Shown: positions 1 to 7,583 of the stretch, one piece after another
Numbering within the stretch: the first letter of the stretch is position 1
How the letters are laid out: each line of letters opens with the position of its first letter
Source of the DNA: Temnopleurus reevesii
Taxonomy: Eukaryota > Echinodermata > Echinoidea > Temnopleuroida > Temnopleuridae
Direction: 5' to 3'
DNA length: 12,824 bases
NCBI GenBank assembly: GCA_036244855.1
Contig: BQKZ01007122.1
Coordinates: 20,001-32,824, forward strand
Notes under the pieces: generated by a model
Told to the model about the DNA's origin: nothing
The model's input: the letters and a program-made list of their open reading frames with translations, nothing else
Database searches by the model: none
Position numbers and translations under genes: made by a program

Positions 1-73
1 CACTATGAAGCTCCCTTTTGTTTAGCATCATGAGCTACTATTTAGATGTAGATGTTCATTTTGAATTACTCAC

Positions 74-189
74 GTATTGTGTGAAGATGCTATCCAGTAG
101 TCACAAAGAGGCCTGTCCATATCATCCGTTATGTTGTCATAGAAACGATTCCAAATCTCATTGTCCTTGGAATACAGGTAATCTACAAA
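74..189 (-). CDS. PLCG1-like: PLC gamma exon: end of EF-hands and start of catalytic X domain
   Basis: Internal exon of 116 nt, phase 0 at its 5' end and 2 at its 3' end. The 3' splice site is tttatcag at 190-197 and the 5' splice site is TAC|gtgagt at 68-73. It opens with FVDYLYSKDNEIWN, which matches the FLFSKEN..WN segment that closes the EF-hands of PLC gamma. It continues through DDMDRPLCDYWIASSHN. In PLC enzymes the His of SSHN is the first catalytic histidine of the X box and the next Asn is a calcium ligand. The YWI.SSHNT form fits gamma better than the beta (YFINSSHNT) or delta (YLVSSSHNT) isozymes. The enzyme cleaves PIP2 to IP3 and diacylglycerol at the plasma membrane. The continuing exon (expected to start near YLTGDQ) lies left of the window. 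Confidence 0.94.
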
Positions 190-922
190 CTGATAAACAC
201 AGAGAATGGAAATAACTTAGATTTCAATTACATTGATATATAAAGAGATGGCAGAAGAAAACAATATTAGTTGCTAAATCCTTGAATTAATCTGATGGCA
301 ATATTTACATCTTGGGCTGCCACTCTTTCAGTATGATCTAAAAGACTTGATCTGGGTTATGTTTCATGAAGTTGTTCATAGATGTATGCACAACTGGTGA
401 CCCTTTCCTTCACTCAATGATAAACCCAGGCGCTTAATCGCACATGGAAATGGGTCATCAGTATTTGTAGAGCTGCATGTACCTCTACGAACCGCTTTAT
501 GAAATAAAACCCAGGACTAAAATTCAAATGAATAATTGAAATTTCAGGCTAAAATGTGGAACCTCTGCAAATAATGACAAAAATTGTACAAAAAAAGAAA
601 ATGAATGGGGAGAGGGAGGAGAAAGAGGAAAATGGGGAGGGGTAGAGGATGATGAAGAGAGGAGGAAGGAAGGAGGAGAGGAGGAGGGGTGAAAGAAGAA
701 AAAAAGAGGAGGGGAGGAGCAGAGAAGAGGAAGAGGTAAAGTAGGAGGAGAGGAGAGAAGGAGAAAAAGGAGAGGAAGAGGAGGACATTTATGAAGAGGG
801 AGAGAAAGGAGAAGATAAAGAAGATAGAGAAATAGAGGGAAAAAAGACGATGAAGGAAAAGAAAAAGAAATAGACAAGGAAGAACATGAGGATGAGGAGA
901 CAACAAAGAGCAAACATCTTAC

Positions 923-975
923 CTCTTGCACTGTGAATGAAAGATCACTGTCGCTTTCGACTGCAGACTTGCCAG
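923..975 (-). pseudogene. Partial duplicate of PLCG exon 2005-2118 (copy 1)
   Basis: 53 nt identical to the 3' half of the EF-hand exon except for two bases. Both changes are synonymous (GTG to GTC, GAG to GAA), so it still encodes GKSAVESDSDLSFTVQE. The homology runs about 30 nt into the intron, including the 5' splice site GAG|gtaagatgtttgctc. The upstream half of the exon and its original 3' splice site are missing and are replaced by a pyrimidine-rich stretch that keeps the frame open. It could be a dead fragment. A splice at ggcaag| would instead give a 45-nt, phase 0 to phase 0 cassette exon. Confidence 0.85.
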
Positions 976-1434
976 CAAATGAGAAGAGAGGGGAGCAAGG
1001 GAAGGCAGTGGGGGGGGGGGCAGAGGAGGAGTAGCAGAGAGGAGAGGAAGGAGGATGTAGAAGAAGAGACGAGGGGGAGAAGTAGAAGGATGAGATGGGA
1101 GGAGAGGATGGGAGGAGGAGAAGGAGGAGGAGAAAAAGGAGATCAAGGAGAAGTATACAAGATGGAGGGAAAGAGGAAGAGAAGGAGAAAGCAGAGAAAG
1201 ACATATAAAGTAGGAGATGAAGGGTGAGGAAGGACAGTAGCAAAAGAGGAGCAGAAGAGTGCAGTAGAGTGGAGAAAGGGAGAGTAGTAGAAGGAAATAA
1301 GGGATGGAAAGAGAGGAGAACGTATATGACAGGACAGAAAAAGGGAAATATAAGAGAAAGGAGAAGAAGATGAGGATGGAGAAGGAGAGAAAGGAGAAGA
1401 GGAAGAACAGGAGGAGGAGGAGACAATATCTTAC

Positions 1435-1484
1435 CTCTTGGACTGTGAATGAAAGATCACTGTCGCTTTCCAGACTTGCCAGAA
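1435..1484 (-). pseudogene. Partial duplicate of PLCG exon 2005-2118 (copy 2, frameshifted)
   Basis: A second copy of the same exon end, again with its 5' splice site (CAAGAG|gtaagat). It lies about 512 bases from copy 1 and 570 bases from the true exon. Compared with the true exon it lacks 5 nt in the region coding for AVE, which breaks the frame. It also carries a synonymous GTG to GTC change near the end. The adjacent intron homology is shorter than in copy 1. It is most likely a non-functional product of unequal exchange in the purine tract. Confidence 0.85.
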
Positions 1485-2004
1485 TAAAAAATAGGAAGGG
1501 GATAGAGGAGCAGAGGGGGAACAGGAGGGAGGGGAGGGAAGGGGAAGGGAAGGGGGAGGAGAAGGAGGAGGAGAAGGAGGAGAAGGAGGATGAGGAGGAG
1601 CAGAGGAGGTGGACTTAGGAGAGAAGAGAGGGGAGAAGAGATAGAAGGAGAGGAGACGAAGAGGATGGAGATTGATGGAAGGAGAAGGCGGAGAAAGATG
1701 GAAGAAGGAGAGCGAGGAGGGGAGGAGCAGAGGAGGATCAGAAGAGGAGCAGGGAATATAGAAAGAGGAGAGAAAGAGGAGAGTAGGAAGAAGAGATTAG
1801 GAGGAGGAGAAAAAAGAGAGGAAGAGGAGGAAGATATTCATGAAAAGAAAAGAGAAAAGGAAAAGAACAGAAAAGAGTGGAAATGAGAAAATATAAGAAC
1901 GTAAAGGAGAAGGAGAAAAATAAGATGAAGAAAGGCAAGGAAGAAGAAAAAAAGAAAGAAGAAGAAATGAACGAGGAGAGGACAACAGAGAGCAAACATC
2001 TTAC

Positions 2005-2118
2005 CTCTTGCACTGTGAATGAAAGATCACTGTCGCTCTCCACTGCAGACTTGCCAGAATCAACAAAATACTTTTTGATGTACTGTTTCACTTCATGGGG
2101 GTTGTTAGCTACTGGATC
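2005..2118 (-). CDS. PLCG1-like: PLC gamma exon: EF-hand region, VKQYIKKYF segment
   Basis: Internal exon of 114 nt (38 codons), phase 0 at both ends. The 3' splice site is gttttcag and the 5' splice site is CAAGAG|gtaaga. It starts DPVANNPHEVKQYIKKYF and ends ESDSDLSFTVQE. The pattern V..YI..YF....E...LSFTVQE followed by FVDYLYS in the next exon matches the last EF-hand of PLC gamma (VQEFM..FL ... PYFFLDEFVTFLFS). It is a few residues longer than in vertebrates. The Ser/Asp run SDSD is acidic. This exon is the source of the two partial copies at 923-975 and 1435-1484. Confidence 0.92.
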
Positions 2119-2704
2119 CTGAAAACAGATTCAGTATGAAGCATGTTTAATAGATAATCCCATATGTTTTATTAATTAATATCTCATGTAAGAAATGTTT
2201 TATCTTCAAATATATGCTATGAAATGTGACCAGATTAATTCAATTAATTGTAAATTACCTCATCACTCATGTTACAGGCTTTATTCTGGTATATAATGTA
2301 TTGAAGTAAAGATACATAAAGATTGAGAAGGTGAAGATATCTTTTACTACTTTGGTCCCAAGATATATAATAATTTACCACATGAATTTGGCTGAAACGT
2401 TTTTTTTTTAAGTTAACATGGATCATTCAGACAGGGATGGGAGAGGAGGGTGGTGGGTGTTTCATTTAAATATTTATAAGCCTATTATGGCAGTGTCTAA
2501 AGATGGTAATACACAGCCTCTCACTGGCACCCTAACTTTTCTCAATGGTCTGTTGTGTCTAATAAAGGCATACTTATTCTAATCATTATTAAGTTACTAT
2601 CTGTAAAATCAATCATACATATAGAAGCTAAAAAAAGGCCCAATTTATCGAGTATTGGCAAGCAAATTGGTAAAGTGGTTGCCTTTAAATTGGCCATTAA
2701 ATAC
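2119..2704 (-). other. PLCG intron of 586 nt, no other feature seen
   Basis: AT-rich intron between exons 2705-2756 and 2005-2118. It starts with a weak 5' splice site (AAG|gtattt) and ends in gttttcag. No repeat family or conserved element was recognised in it. Confidence 0.8.
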
Positions 2705-2756
2705 CTTTTGTTCTTGTGCTAGGAATCTGATATAGTCATTAAGCGTAACTCTATTC
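2705..2756 (-). CDS. PLCG1-like: PLC gamma small exon: EF-hand helix RVTLNDYIRFLAQEQ
   Basis: Internal exon of 52 nt. Its first base completes an ATG codon begun in exon 4819-4853 and it ends in phase 0. The 3' splice site is tttctttacag and the 5' splice site is AAAAG|gtattt, which is weak at +4 to +6. It encodes NRVTLNDYIRFLAQEQK, the counterpart of CRVSLPEFQQFLLEYQ in vertebrate PLC gamma. It was found by looking for this missing helix between the flanking exons. The phase fits both neighbours, which supports the call. Confidence 0.88.
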
Positions 2757-4028
2757 CTGTAAAGAAAAATAAAACCATAGAAAAATTAGGGTACCTTATC
2801 TTACTGCCCGACACAAGTGCAGAACAAACAAAGCGAGTAATAACTATTATCTTATTCATGATTAAAACGCATTTGTATTATAATCTATTCGTGTCTTCAA
2901 TACTCTCCAAAGCCTTAGAAAAACTGCAACACGTTTTGATTAATATTTTTAGACTATAATATAATGTATAAGCTGAAACTTTCCCTTGGGTTATATGTTC
3001 GCTAATTTCGTGACCATGAATCCGCAAAAATTTCCACTCACAATAATGCCCAAGACTTGTGTACAATTATTTTAAAAATATGAAAATAACAAATCACTAA
3101 TGCATGTAAATATGTCTGAAATTCAGAAAATTTGATAAAATCATTGTACACTAAAATATAGGATTTTACAGTACTCCTTAAAATACACTGGGAAATACAA
3201 TTTTCTCATAATAAGATATTTCAGGTGAGAAGAATTGAGAAATAAAATGCTTTTTTTTTCAATTAAACAAGGCTCATGTGATAAGAATTCTGAATTGGTT
3301 CAACACATCCACAGCATTGGCAAACATTTGTAGGAAAGGATGAACAATTTGAGATAGAGAGAAGCAATCAAATGGTATTGGAAAATATCATTCCTCTTTA
3401 TTTACTTCTGGGGATAACAATATAACAATGCTTAGAATAAAACTCGATGTATACAGAATAGAAATTTGAATTTATTAAACATTTGTTTTCCCACTTCAAA
3501 TATAACCCTGGTACTTGCACAAAACAATATGAAATGTTCAGACTATTGAACAAAGCTTGTGCACAATATTGAAAAAAAGTAACCAGCATCTGTTGAACCA
3601 GTTTCCAGAAAATCCCATGATAACAGAGCATTTAGCAAAAGAAGATCAGATTAAAAAAAAAATGAAAATTTTGGATTTTTATATCGTTGTCCCATATGCT
3701 GTGTTTTACACCCAGGAAAAACAAGAAGTGGTGATTGAATTACTGTAACTTCAGCAAGCCTGTATTACTTAACTTTTTATTTTATTGTTCTAAATAAGCA
3801 TTTTAACATATGATAGACACATGGACATGTTCCCAACCATTTCCTATTGAAACTAGATTTCTGCAATGGAGCTAGAATTTTGCTTTAAAAGTGAATCAAT
3901 GATCTGTTTTCCTGCAAACATTGATCACCCCAGAGAAAATAATACAGTGACATTTGACCTTAGTTAATGACTCACTTCATTCTACACATTTCCAAATGGA
4001 GCAATTATGTGGAGGAAAAATATGCATA

Positions 4029-4803
4029 TGGGCATTTTCACCACGGAAAGACACAGAGCCCCAAAATTTGAAGTCGCACTGTGCCCTCATAGTTCAAAGT
4101 GAAAATCTGAAATTACTACAGAGTCTTCTTTATATTACAGACAACCAACTAATATAAAACAATTTGCAATTTGACCTTCTTACGGAGAATAAAATCAACA
4201 AACAAAAAATTGCATATATGGGACTATGGTCACAAAAATTTGCTTTAAATTCTTCTTATTCTTTTATAAGGTAATTTTTTGGGATCTTTTTTCATTTTAT
4301 TGATTTTAATGGATTACTTCAACATATTTTAGGTAGTTAATGAATAAAACAAGAATGGAAAGATGCACAAACAACACTGGATTTAAGTGTAACGTCAGTT
4401 ACGTAATGTCAGTTACCTACATGTCTTTAGTACATTTTTGATGGCATTAAAACAGATAATTCAAATTGCTCATAACTTTGCATATTTTTCCCAAGAACCT
4501 AGGTGTAATATATACAAAAAAAGTAGATAATCATTACGAGTCTGAGACAAGAGATGTGACTTTGACTCTACCCCTTCATTTTCCATGTCCTTTTGGCGTA
4601 ATGTCAGTTACCGACACATTTTTGCTTCCTGAAACGTAACAAATGAAGTAGCATTGAGAAAATCAGTGTCAGTTTATTCATCAAGGATAGTTTCATTAAC
4701 TATATCCTTAACAAACTCCATTCATTTGTAGTAAGAGAGATACACAAAATTAAAGATGTTGAACATTGGTGCCGTGTAACGTCAGTTACCGTGAAAATGC
4801 CCA
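4029..4803. mobile_element. MITE-like element, TA target duplication, TGGGCATTTTCAC ends
   Basis: The left end TGGGCATTTTCACCACGG (4029-4046) and the right end CCGTGAAAATGCCCA (4789-4803) are inverted repeats. TA dinucleotides at 4027-4028 and 4804-4805 flank the 775-bp element. TA duplication and short ends point to the Tc1/mariner superfamily or another TA-targeting group. There is no transposase frame, so it would be non-autonomous. Inside are four copies of the imperfect palindrome GTAAYGTCAGTTAC (4389-4402, 4403-4416, 4598-4611, 4776-4789). The last abuts the right terminal repeat, as a transposase-binding subterminal repeat would. Confidence 0.75.
4389..4416. repeat. Tandem pair of GTAAYGTCAGTTAC
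   Basis: Two 14-bp units lie back to back, GTAACGTCAGTTAC then GTAATGTCAGTTAC. Further single copies are at 4598-4611 and 4776-4789. The arms GTAAC/GTTAC surround a TGACGT-like core on the opposite strand, similar to a CREB/ATF half-site. The motif belongs to the MITE-like element. Confidence 0.85.
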
Positions 4804-4818
4804 TATGGTGATACTCAC

Positions 4819-4853
4819 ATATCATTGTAGTACTCCCGTAACCTATCGGCCAC
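4819..4853 (-). CDS. PLCG1-like: PLC gamma micro-exon: EF-hand VADRLREYYND
   Basis: Internal exon of 35 nt, starting in phase 0 and ending after two bases of an ATG codon. The 3' splice site is cattgactag and the 5' splice site is GATAT|gtgagt. It encodes VADRLREYYND(M). This falls where vertebrate PLC gamma has the SAQKTMDLPFLEAS segment between two EF-hand helices. The phase 2 end matches exactly the one-base start of exon 2705-2756. The homology is short, so phase and position are the main evidence. A MITE ends 15 bases beyond its 5' splice junction. Confidence 0.82.
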
Positions 4854-5523
4854 CTAGTCAATGGAAACAAAAAGAAAATTCTAGAAATGATATATGAATC
4901 ATTATAAAAACAAACTCAGCCATTTTGATTATGAATATTGACAGTTTTAATATCATATTTTGTAACAAAAAATAGATTATAAGAGTAATATGTCATCAAA
5001 AACATGTACTATATACTGTATGTGACATTGCAATGTCACCAGCATTGGGATGAGACTTTGCTGAGCCATTGAAGCTTTTTTCAACTACTTCTTGAACCAT
5101 TGGTGATACTTTTTTCTTACTATAATCTTGCAAGTTGTGGGATTAAACACATTTCTTTTTAACTTTGCACAATTGAGAAAATAATGTTAAGCAAATGTAA
5201 TGCAGATAACGCACTTTATCTAAAAGTACCACTGCAAATTGATCAATATAGAGGTGTTGGCTTCAACAGCAACGAAAATGCAAATTTTTCATTCTCCAGA
5301 AGATACACTGTACCTGTAATGATCTAAACAATAATAATTTTACATATTTGTCGAGCACCATTATCCATTTTGTTGAAATGTTGAAATGTTCAAGGAGCTT
5401 AAAAATAGGAGCTAGAATATGGACGATCTTTGCGTCAAGCTACAACAGAGCACTATATGGTGCTATAATAGCTCTGCTTCTTTTTTATGATAATAGTACA
5501 AAATTAAATTTAAAAATTCTTAC
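4854..5523 (-). other. PLCG intron of 670 nt, no other feature seen
   Basis: AT-rich intron between exons 5524-5604 and 4819-4853. It starts with GAG|gtaaga and ends in ttgactag. I recognised no repeat family or conserved element. Confidence 0.8.
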
Positions 5524-5604
5524 CTCTTGTTGGAAAACTAGATTGTTGTAGAGCTGCAGAAGACCATCAAATGGAATCTCCTGTCGACCCCATCGGTCTG
5601 CCTC
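5524..5604 (-). CDS. PLCG1-like: PLC gamma exon: EF-hand, EIPFDGLLQLYNNLVF
   Basis: Internal exon of 81 nt (27 codons), phase 0 at both ends. The 3' splice site is tatcactacag and the 5' splice site is CAAGAG|gtaaga. It encodes EADRWGRQEIPFDGLLQLYN and then NLVFQQE. This aligns with the vertebrate PLC gamma segment TDLEQRSGDITYGQFAQLYRSLMYSAQ: the loop residues, the FxxLLxLY helix and the hydrophobic positions all correspond. The EF-hands form a rigid platform beside the catalytic barrel and in most PLCs bind little calcium. Confidence 0.94.
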
Positions 5605-5657
5605 CTGTAGTGATAACAAATACATAAATGTTAATAATGTGAAGTATGCATGGTTTA

Positions 5658-5839
5658 GAGATGCCAACTGTTCCAGAATAAGCATGAAGTGTAGTTTAAT
5701 ATGAATTTAAGGCTTTCATCACAAGTGAATAGCTGAGATTAAGAGTGTGGTTATTGTTGTCAGGTTCGTTATCATTTTTGCCCAGCTGTTACGTTGTTAA
5801 CTTTTTCATTTAGACCTTATCCAGAACAATTGGCATCTC
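5658..5839. mobile_element. MITE-like element, GAGATGCCAACTGTTC ends, TA duplication
   Basis: The left end GAGATGCCAACTGTTCCAGA and the right end TCCAGAACAATTGGCATCTC are inverted repeats about 180 bp apart. TA lies outside each end (5656-5657 and 5840-5841). The body shares AATATGAATTTAAGGCTTTC and related words with sequences near 11140 and 11340, so it belongs to a family with at least three members in this window. It has no coding capacity. Confidence 0.72.
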
Positions 5840-5957
5840 TAATGGAGGATAGAAAGTCATCTCGTATATAAGAAAAGAACATAAAAAAGGTAAAATCAGT
5901 TGGTCAAAGTAAACAAATATCGGCCTCAAAATATTGAGACAAATGCTAAATGTTATC

Positions 5958-6165
5958 ATTGTCCCTTCCTCCTCCACCATTCTTCCCCTCCCTCACATCC
6001 TCCTCCTCCACCTTCATCTCCTCTCCCCTACCTTCTTCCCCCTCCTCCCCTCCTCCCCTCCTCCTTCTATTTCTCCATCGCTTTCACCTGCTTTCATTGC
6101 CCCTCCCCTGCCATCCATATTCCCTCTCCTCCTAGTCCATCTGCTTCTTTGTCTTGTCACATACG
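5958..6165. repeat. CT-rich tract on plus (AG-rich in the transcript)
   Basis: About 200 bp of CCT, CTC, TTCC and CCCCTCC words. Open frames here (5900-6181, 5934-6170, 5950-6135 on plus) are Pro/Ser/Leu low-complexity shadows. Its polarity is opposite to the large tract at 590-1990. Confidence 0.92.
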
Positions 6166-6358
6166 TATAATCCTTATCTAAAACAAAAACATTCTGAAGT
6201 GAGATTTAGATTGAGATCTCTGCTTCAATAAATTTGTGTCTGCACCGTATAAGACAATAGTAAATTTGAATATCAATTTACAAAATCTAATACTTCTTCA
6301 TTTTGCAAATGCCCTTCCCATTTCAATCACATGGTTGCGGTAAATTTGCAGTACTCAC

Positions 6359-6440
6359 ATTGAAAACTTCTCTCAGTTCCCTTGTGTTCATCTTGAGGTT
6401 GATCCGAGGTAGGAAAGACTTCATGTCCCGCAATGAAACG
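6359..6440 (-). CDS. PLCG1-like: PLC gamma exon: EF-hand, SLRDMKSFLPRINLKMN
   Basis: Internal exon of 82 nt. One base completes the preceding codon and 27 full codons follow, ending in phase 0. The 3' splice site is ttattttgtag and the 5' splice site is TTCAAT|gtgagt. It encodes VSLRDMKSFLPRINLKMN and then TRELREVFN. This matches the first EF-hand of PLC gamma (ISAKDLKNMLSQVNYRVPNMRFLRERL); the K.FLP.IN form resembles invertebrate members. Joined to exon 5524-5604 it reads continuously through REVFN-EADRWG. Confidence 0.94.
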
Positions 6441-6514
6441 CTACAAAATAAAACAAACAAAAAAAGAAGTAATGTCAATGTTCTACAACTACTTTGACTT
6501 TCATGTGCCAGTAC

Positions 6515-6531
6515 CTTTCATCATGATCATT
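6515..6531 (-). CDS. PLCG1-like: Probable PLC gamma 17-nt micro-exon: EF-hand loop NDHDES
   Basis: Candidate exon of only 17 nt (AAT GAT CAT GAT GAA AG), with 3' splice site attcttccttcag and 5' splice site AAAG|gtactg. Joined across a 74-nt intron to exon 6359-6440 it gives NDHDESVSLRDMK. That fits the PLC gamma loop of the type DRNREDRISAKDLK, at the same spacing. An in-frame stop four codons upstream of its 3' splice site rules out a longer exon in this frame. The very short exon and intron make this less certain than the other exons. The preceding exon, expected to carry the WLRKEFY-type helix, was not found. Confidence 0.62.
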
Positions 6532-7260
6532 CTGAAGGAAGAATTAACTGTATAACCAATTAAGATTTTTTTAATTAAACACCAGGAGGGTGTTACATTA
6601 AGCTTGTCGCAGCGACTATTACGGTAGTTAGCATTGACTAAATGATAAAATCCAACCAAATTATTGATTTTTATTGGATGAAAAGCACTTTCTCGACTGT
6701 GGTAACTGTTGGATATTGAATGATTGTTGCTGTGACAAATTTCATGAAACATCCTCCATGAGCTAGTACATCAACTTGAAAGAAGACAAAACTGAAAGGT
6801 ATTAGAGATGCAACATCTCTATTCTCACAACCAATTAATTGGTTTCTATATGAAATACTTTCAATATGATACAAATTCTTCTTCCATATTGGCTTAAAGC
6901 AGTACACATTCTTTTCAAAACCTTCAAAGCACTTGAAAAGGTGTTAGAAAGGAACAGGCGAAAATAATACTTTAGATGGAGAGTCGCCAAAAACAATAAC
7001 AAACCAACCAACCAACCAACCAACCAACCAGGAATAGCCTCACTTAGAACTAAAAAACTAAAATGTTCCTTCAAAACAATTTATTGCCTTTTTTATTTGG
7101 ATCATGAATGCATAAAAGAGTGATGATCACTTAATCTTATAATCAACAATTTATTGAAATAAACGTCCATTGATTTTAAACATGAGGGGGTGTACTGGCA
7201 AAAATAACCCAAGCACGATATCATTCTCTTGACATCGATATTTAATATTATAATGCCAAA
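6532..7260 (-). other. Upstream intron, first part; no feature recognised
   Basis: AT-rich sequence just upstream of the last recognised exon. Overlapping minus-strand open frames (6501-6752, 6671-6907, 6835-7074) show no PLC-like or other recognisable sequence. A 17-bp palindrome AGAGATGCAACATCTCT lies at 6805-6821. An AACC microsatellite lies at 7002-7030. Confidence 0.6.
7002..7030. repeat. (AACC)n microsatellite
   Basis: About seven perfect tandem AACC units. Confidence 0.97.
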
Positions 7261-7583
7261 ATTCTTTTTTTTCTTCTCATTGCTCTTCTTCTCTCTTACC
7301 TTTTCTATCTCTTAAACATTTTCCTTCCTTTACCCATCTCGTTTTATTCTTAAATTGTTTGCTTACTCCAAATAATAATATGTAATAATTTATTTTCTGT
7401 AACTTTTTTTTTCCAAAGAGATTATTTTTGTTTTACTTTGTTTTGTTGTAAAGGCGATCCCAACACAAGCTGTGCTTTCAGGGTACTCGCCTCCTTTATT
7501 TTGTGTTACTTGTGATGTTATTTTGCATTGATTATGTATATGAAAAAGGAAATAAATTAATTCAATTCAATTCAATTCAATTC
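7261..7583 (+). mobile_element. 3' end of a LINE-type retrotransposon with (TTCAA)n tail
   Basis: A T/C-rich non-coding stretch leads into a hairpin (AGGCGA at 7452-7457 with TCGCCT at 7487-7492, enclosing an inner CACA/TGTG stem at 7464-7474). GGAAATAAATTAATTCAA and tandem TTCAA units then run to 7583. A 3' hairpin followed by a short tandem tail is typical of LINEs whose reverse transcriptase recognises a specific 3' end. The left limit is a guess and no coding remnant was recognised. Confidence 0.55.

Larger units (their letters stand above)
590..1990. repeat. Long homopurine/homopyrimidine tract (AGG/GAA-rich on plus)
   Basis: Around 1.4 kb of almost uninterrupted A and G on the plus strand, built from GGA, GAA, GAGG and AGAAA words. 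It is broken only by two exon-like segments near 923-975 and 1435-1484. It includes a G run at 1010-1020. In the PLCG transcript it is read as a CU-rich tract. Mirror-type purine tracts of this kind can form triplex H-DNA; that is family knowledge and was not measured here. Confidence 0.95.
190..2004 (-). other. PLCG intron of 1815 nt, mostly pyrimidine-rich in the transcript
   Basis: Intron between the EF-hand exon at 2005-2118 and the X-domain exon at 74-189. It begins with a strong 5' splice site (GAG|gtaagatg) and ends in tttatcag. About three quarters of it is an almost pure purine tract on the plus strand. Two truncated copies of the preceding exon are embedded in that tract. Long open frames here, for example minus-strand 524-1426, are Ser/Leu/Pro or Arg/Glu/Lys/Gly low-complexity translations of the tract and are not genes. 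Confidence 0.85.
2757..4818 (-). other. PLCG intron of 2062 nt containing a MITE
   Basis: The largest complete intron in the window. It starts with TAT|gtgagt and ends in tttctttacag. The part nearest its 5' end (4029-4803) is a TA-flanked inverted-repeat element. The remaining ~1.27 kb (2757-4028) is AT-rich. I recognised no gene, RNA or named repeat in it. Small open frames at 3398-3631 (minus), 3557-3748 (plus) and 3954-4157 (plus) show no protein-like conservation. Confidence 0.8.
5605..6358 (-). other. PLCG intron of 754 nt with MITE and AG-rich tract
   Basis: Intron between exons 6359-6440 and 5524-5604, starting AAT|gtgagt and ending cactacag. It contains a ~182-bp inverted-repeat element (5658-5839) close to its 3' end and a pyrimidine-rich plus-strand tract (5958-6165), read as AG-rich in the transcript. 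Confidence 0.82.

Noticed and set aside
524..1426. 300-codon minus-strand open frame and its overlapping companions in both strands up to 2122
   Set aside because: The translation is Ser/Leu/Pro or Arg/Glu/Lys/Gly low complexity caused by the purine tract. Only the embedded GKSAVESDSDLSFTVQE segments are meaningful.
2257..2290. Minus-strand candidate exon ending QNKACNMSDE with donor GAG|gtaatt
   Set aside because: It first looked like the missing EF-hand exon. Exon 2705-2756 fits the phase on both sides and the RVSLPEF-like helix far better.
3398..3748. Open frames of 63-77 codons on both strands
   Set aside because: No recognisable sequence, no matching splice sites and AT-rich composition; they are ordinary intron noise.
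5900..6181. Pro/Ser/Leu-rich plus-strand open frames
   Set aside because: They are shadows of the CT-rich tract with no domain or splice context.
6671..6907. Possible upstream PLCG exon (IWKKNLYHIE..) with a gtgaga donor near 6821-6828
   Set aside because: It resembles the WLRKEFY helix only faintly, has the wrong phase and has no suitable 3' splice site.
7300..7345. Strong-looking minus 5' splice site (AAAAG|gtaagagag) near 7300
   Set aside because: The phase 0 frame upstream contains stops and no 3' splice site is near. It lies in the T/C-rich part of a LINE tail.
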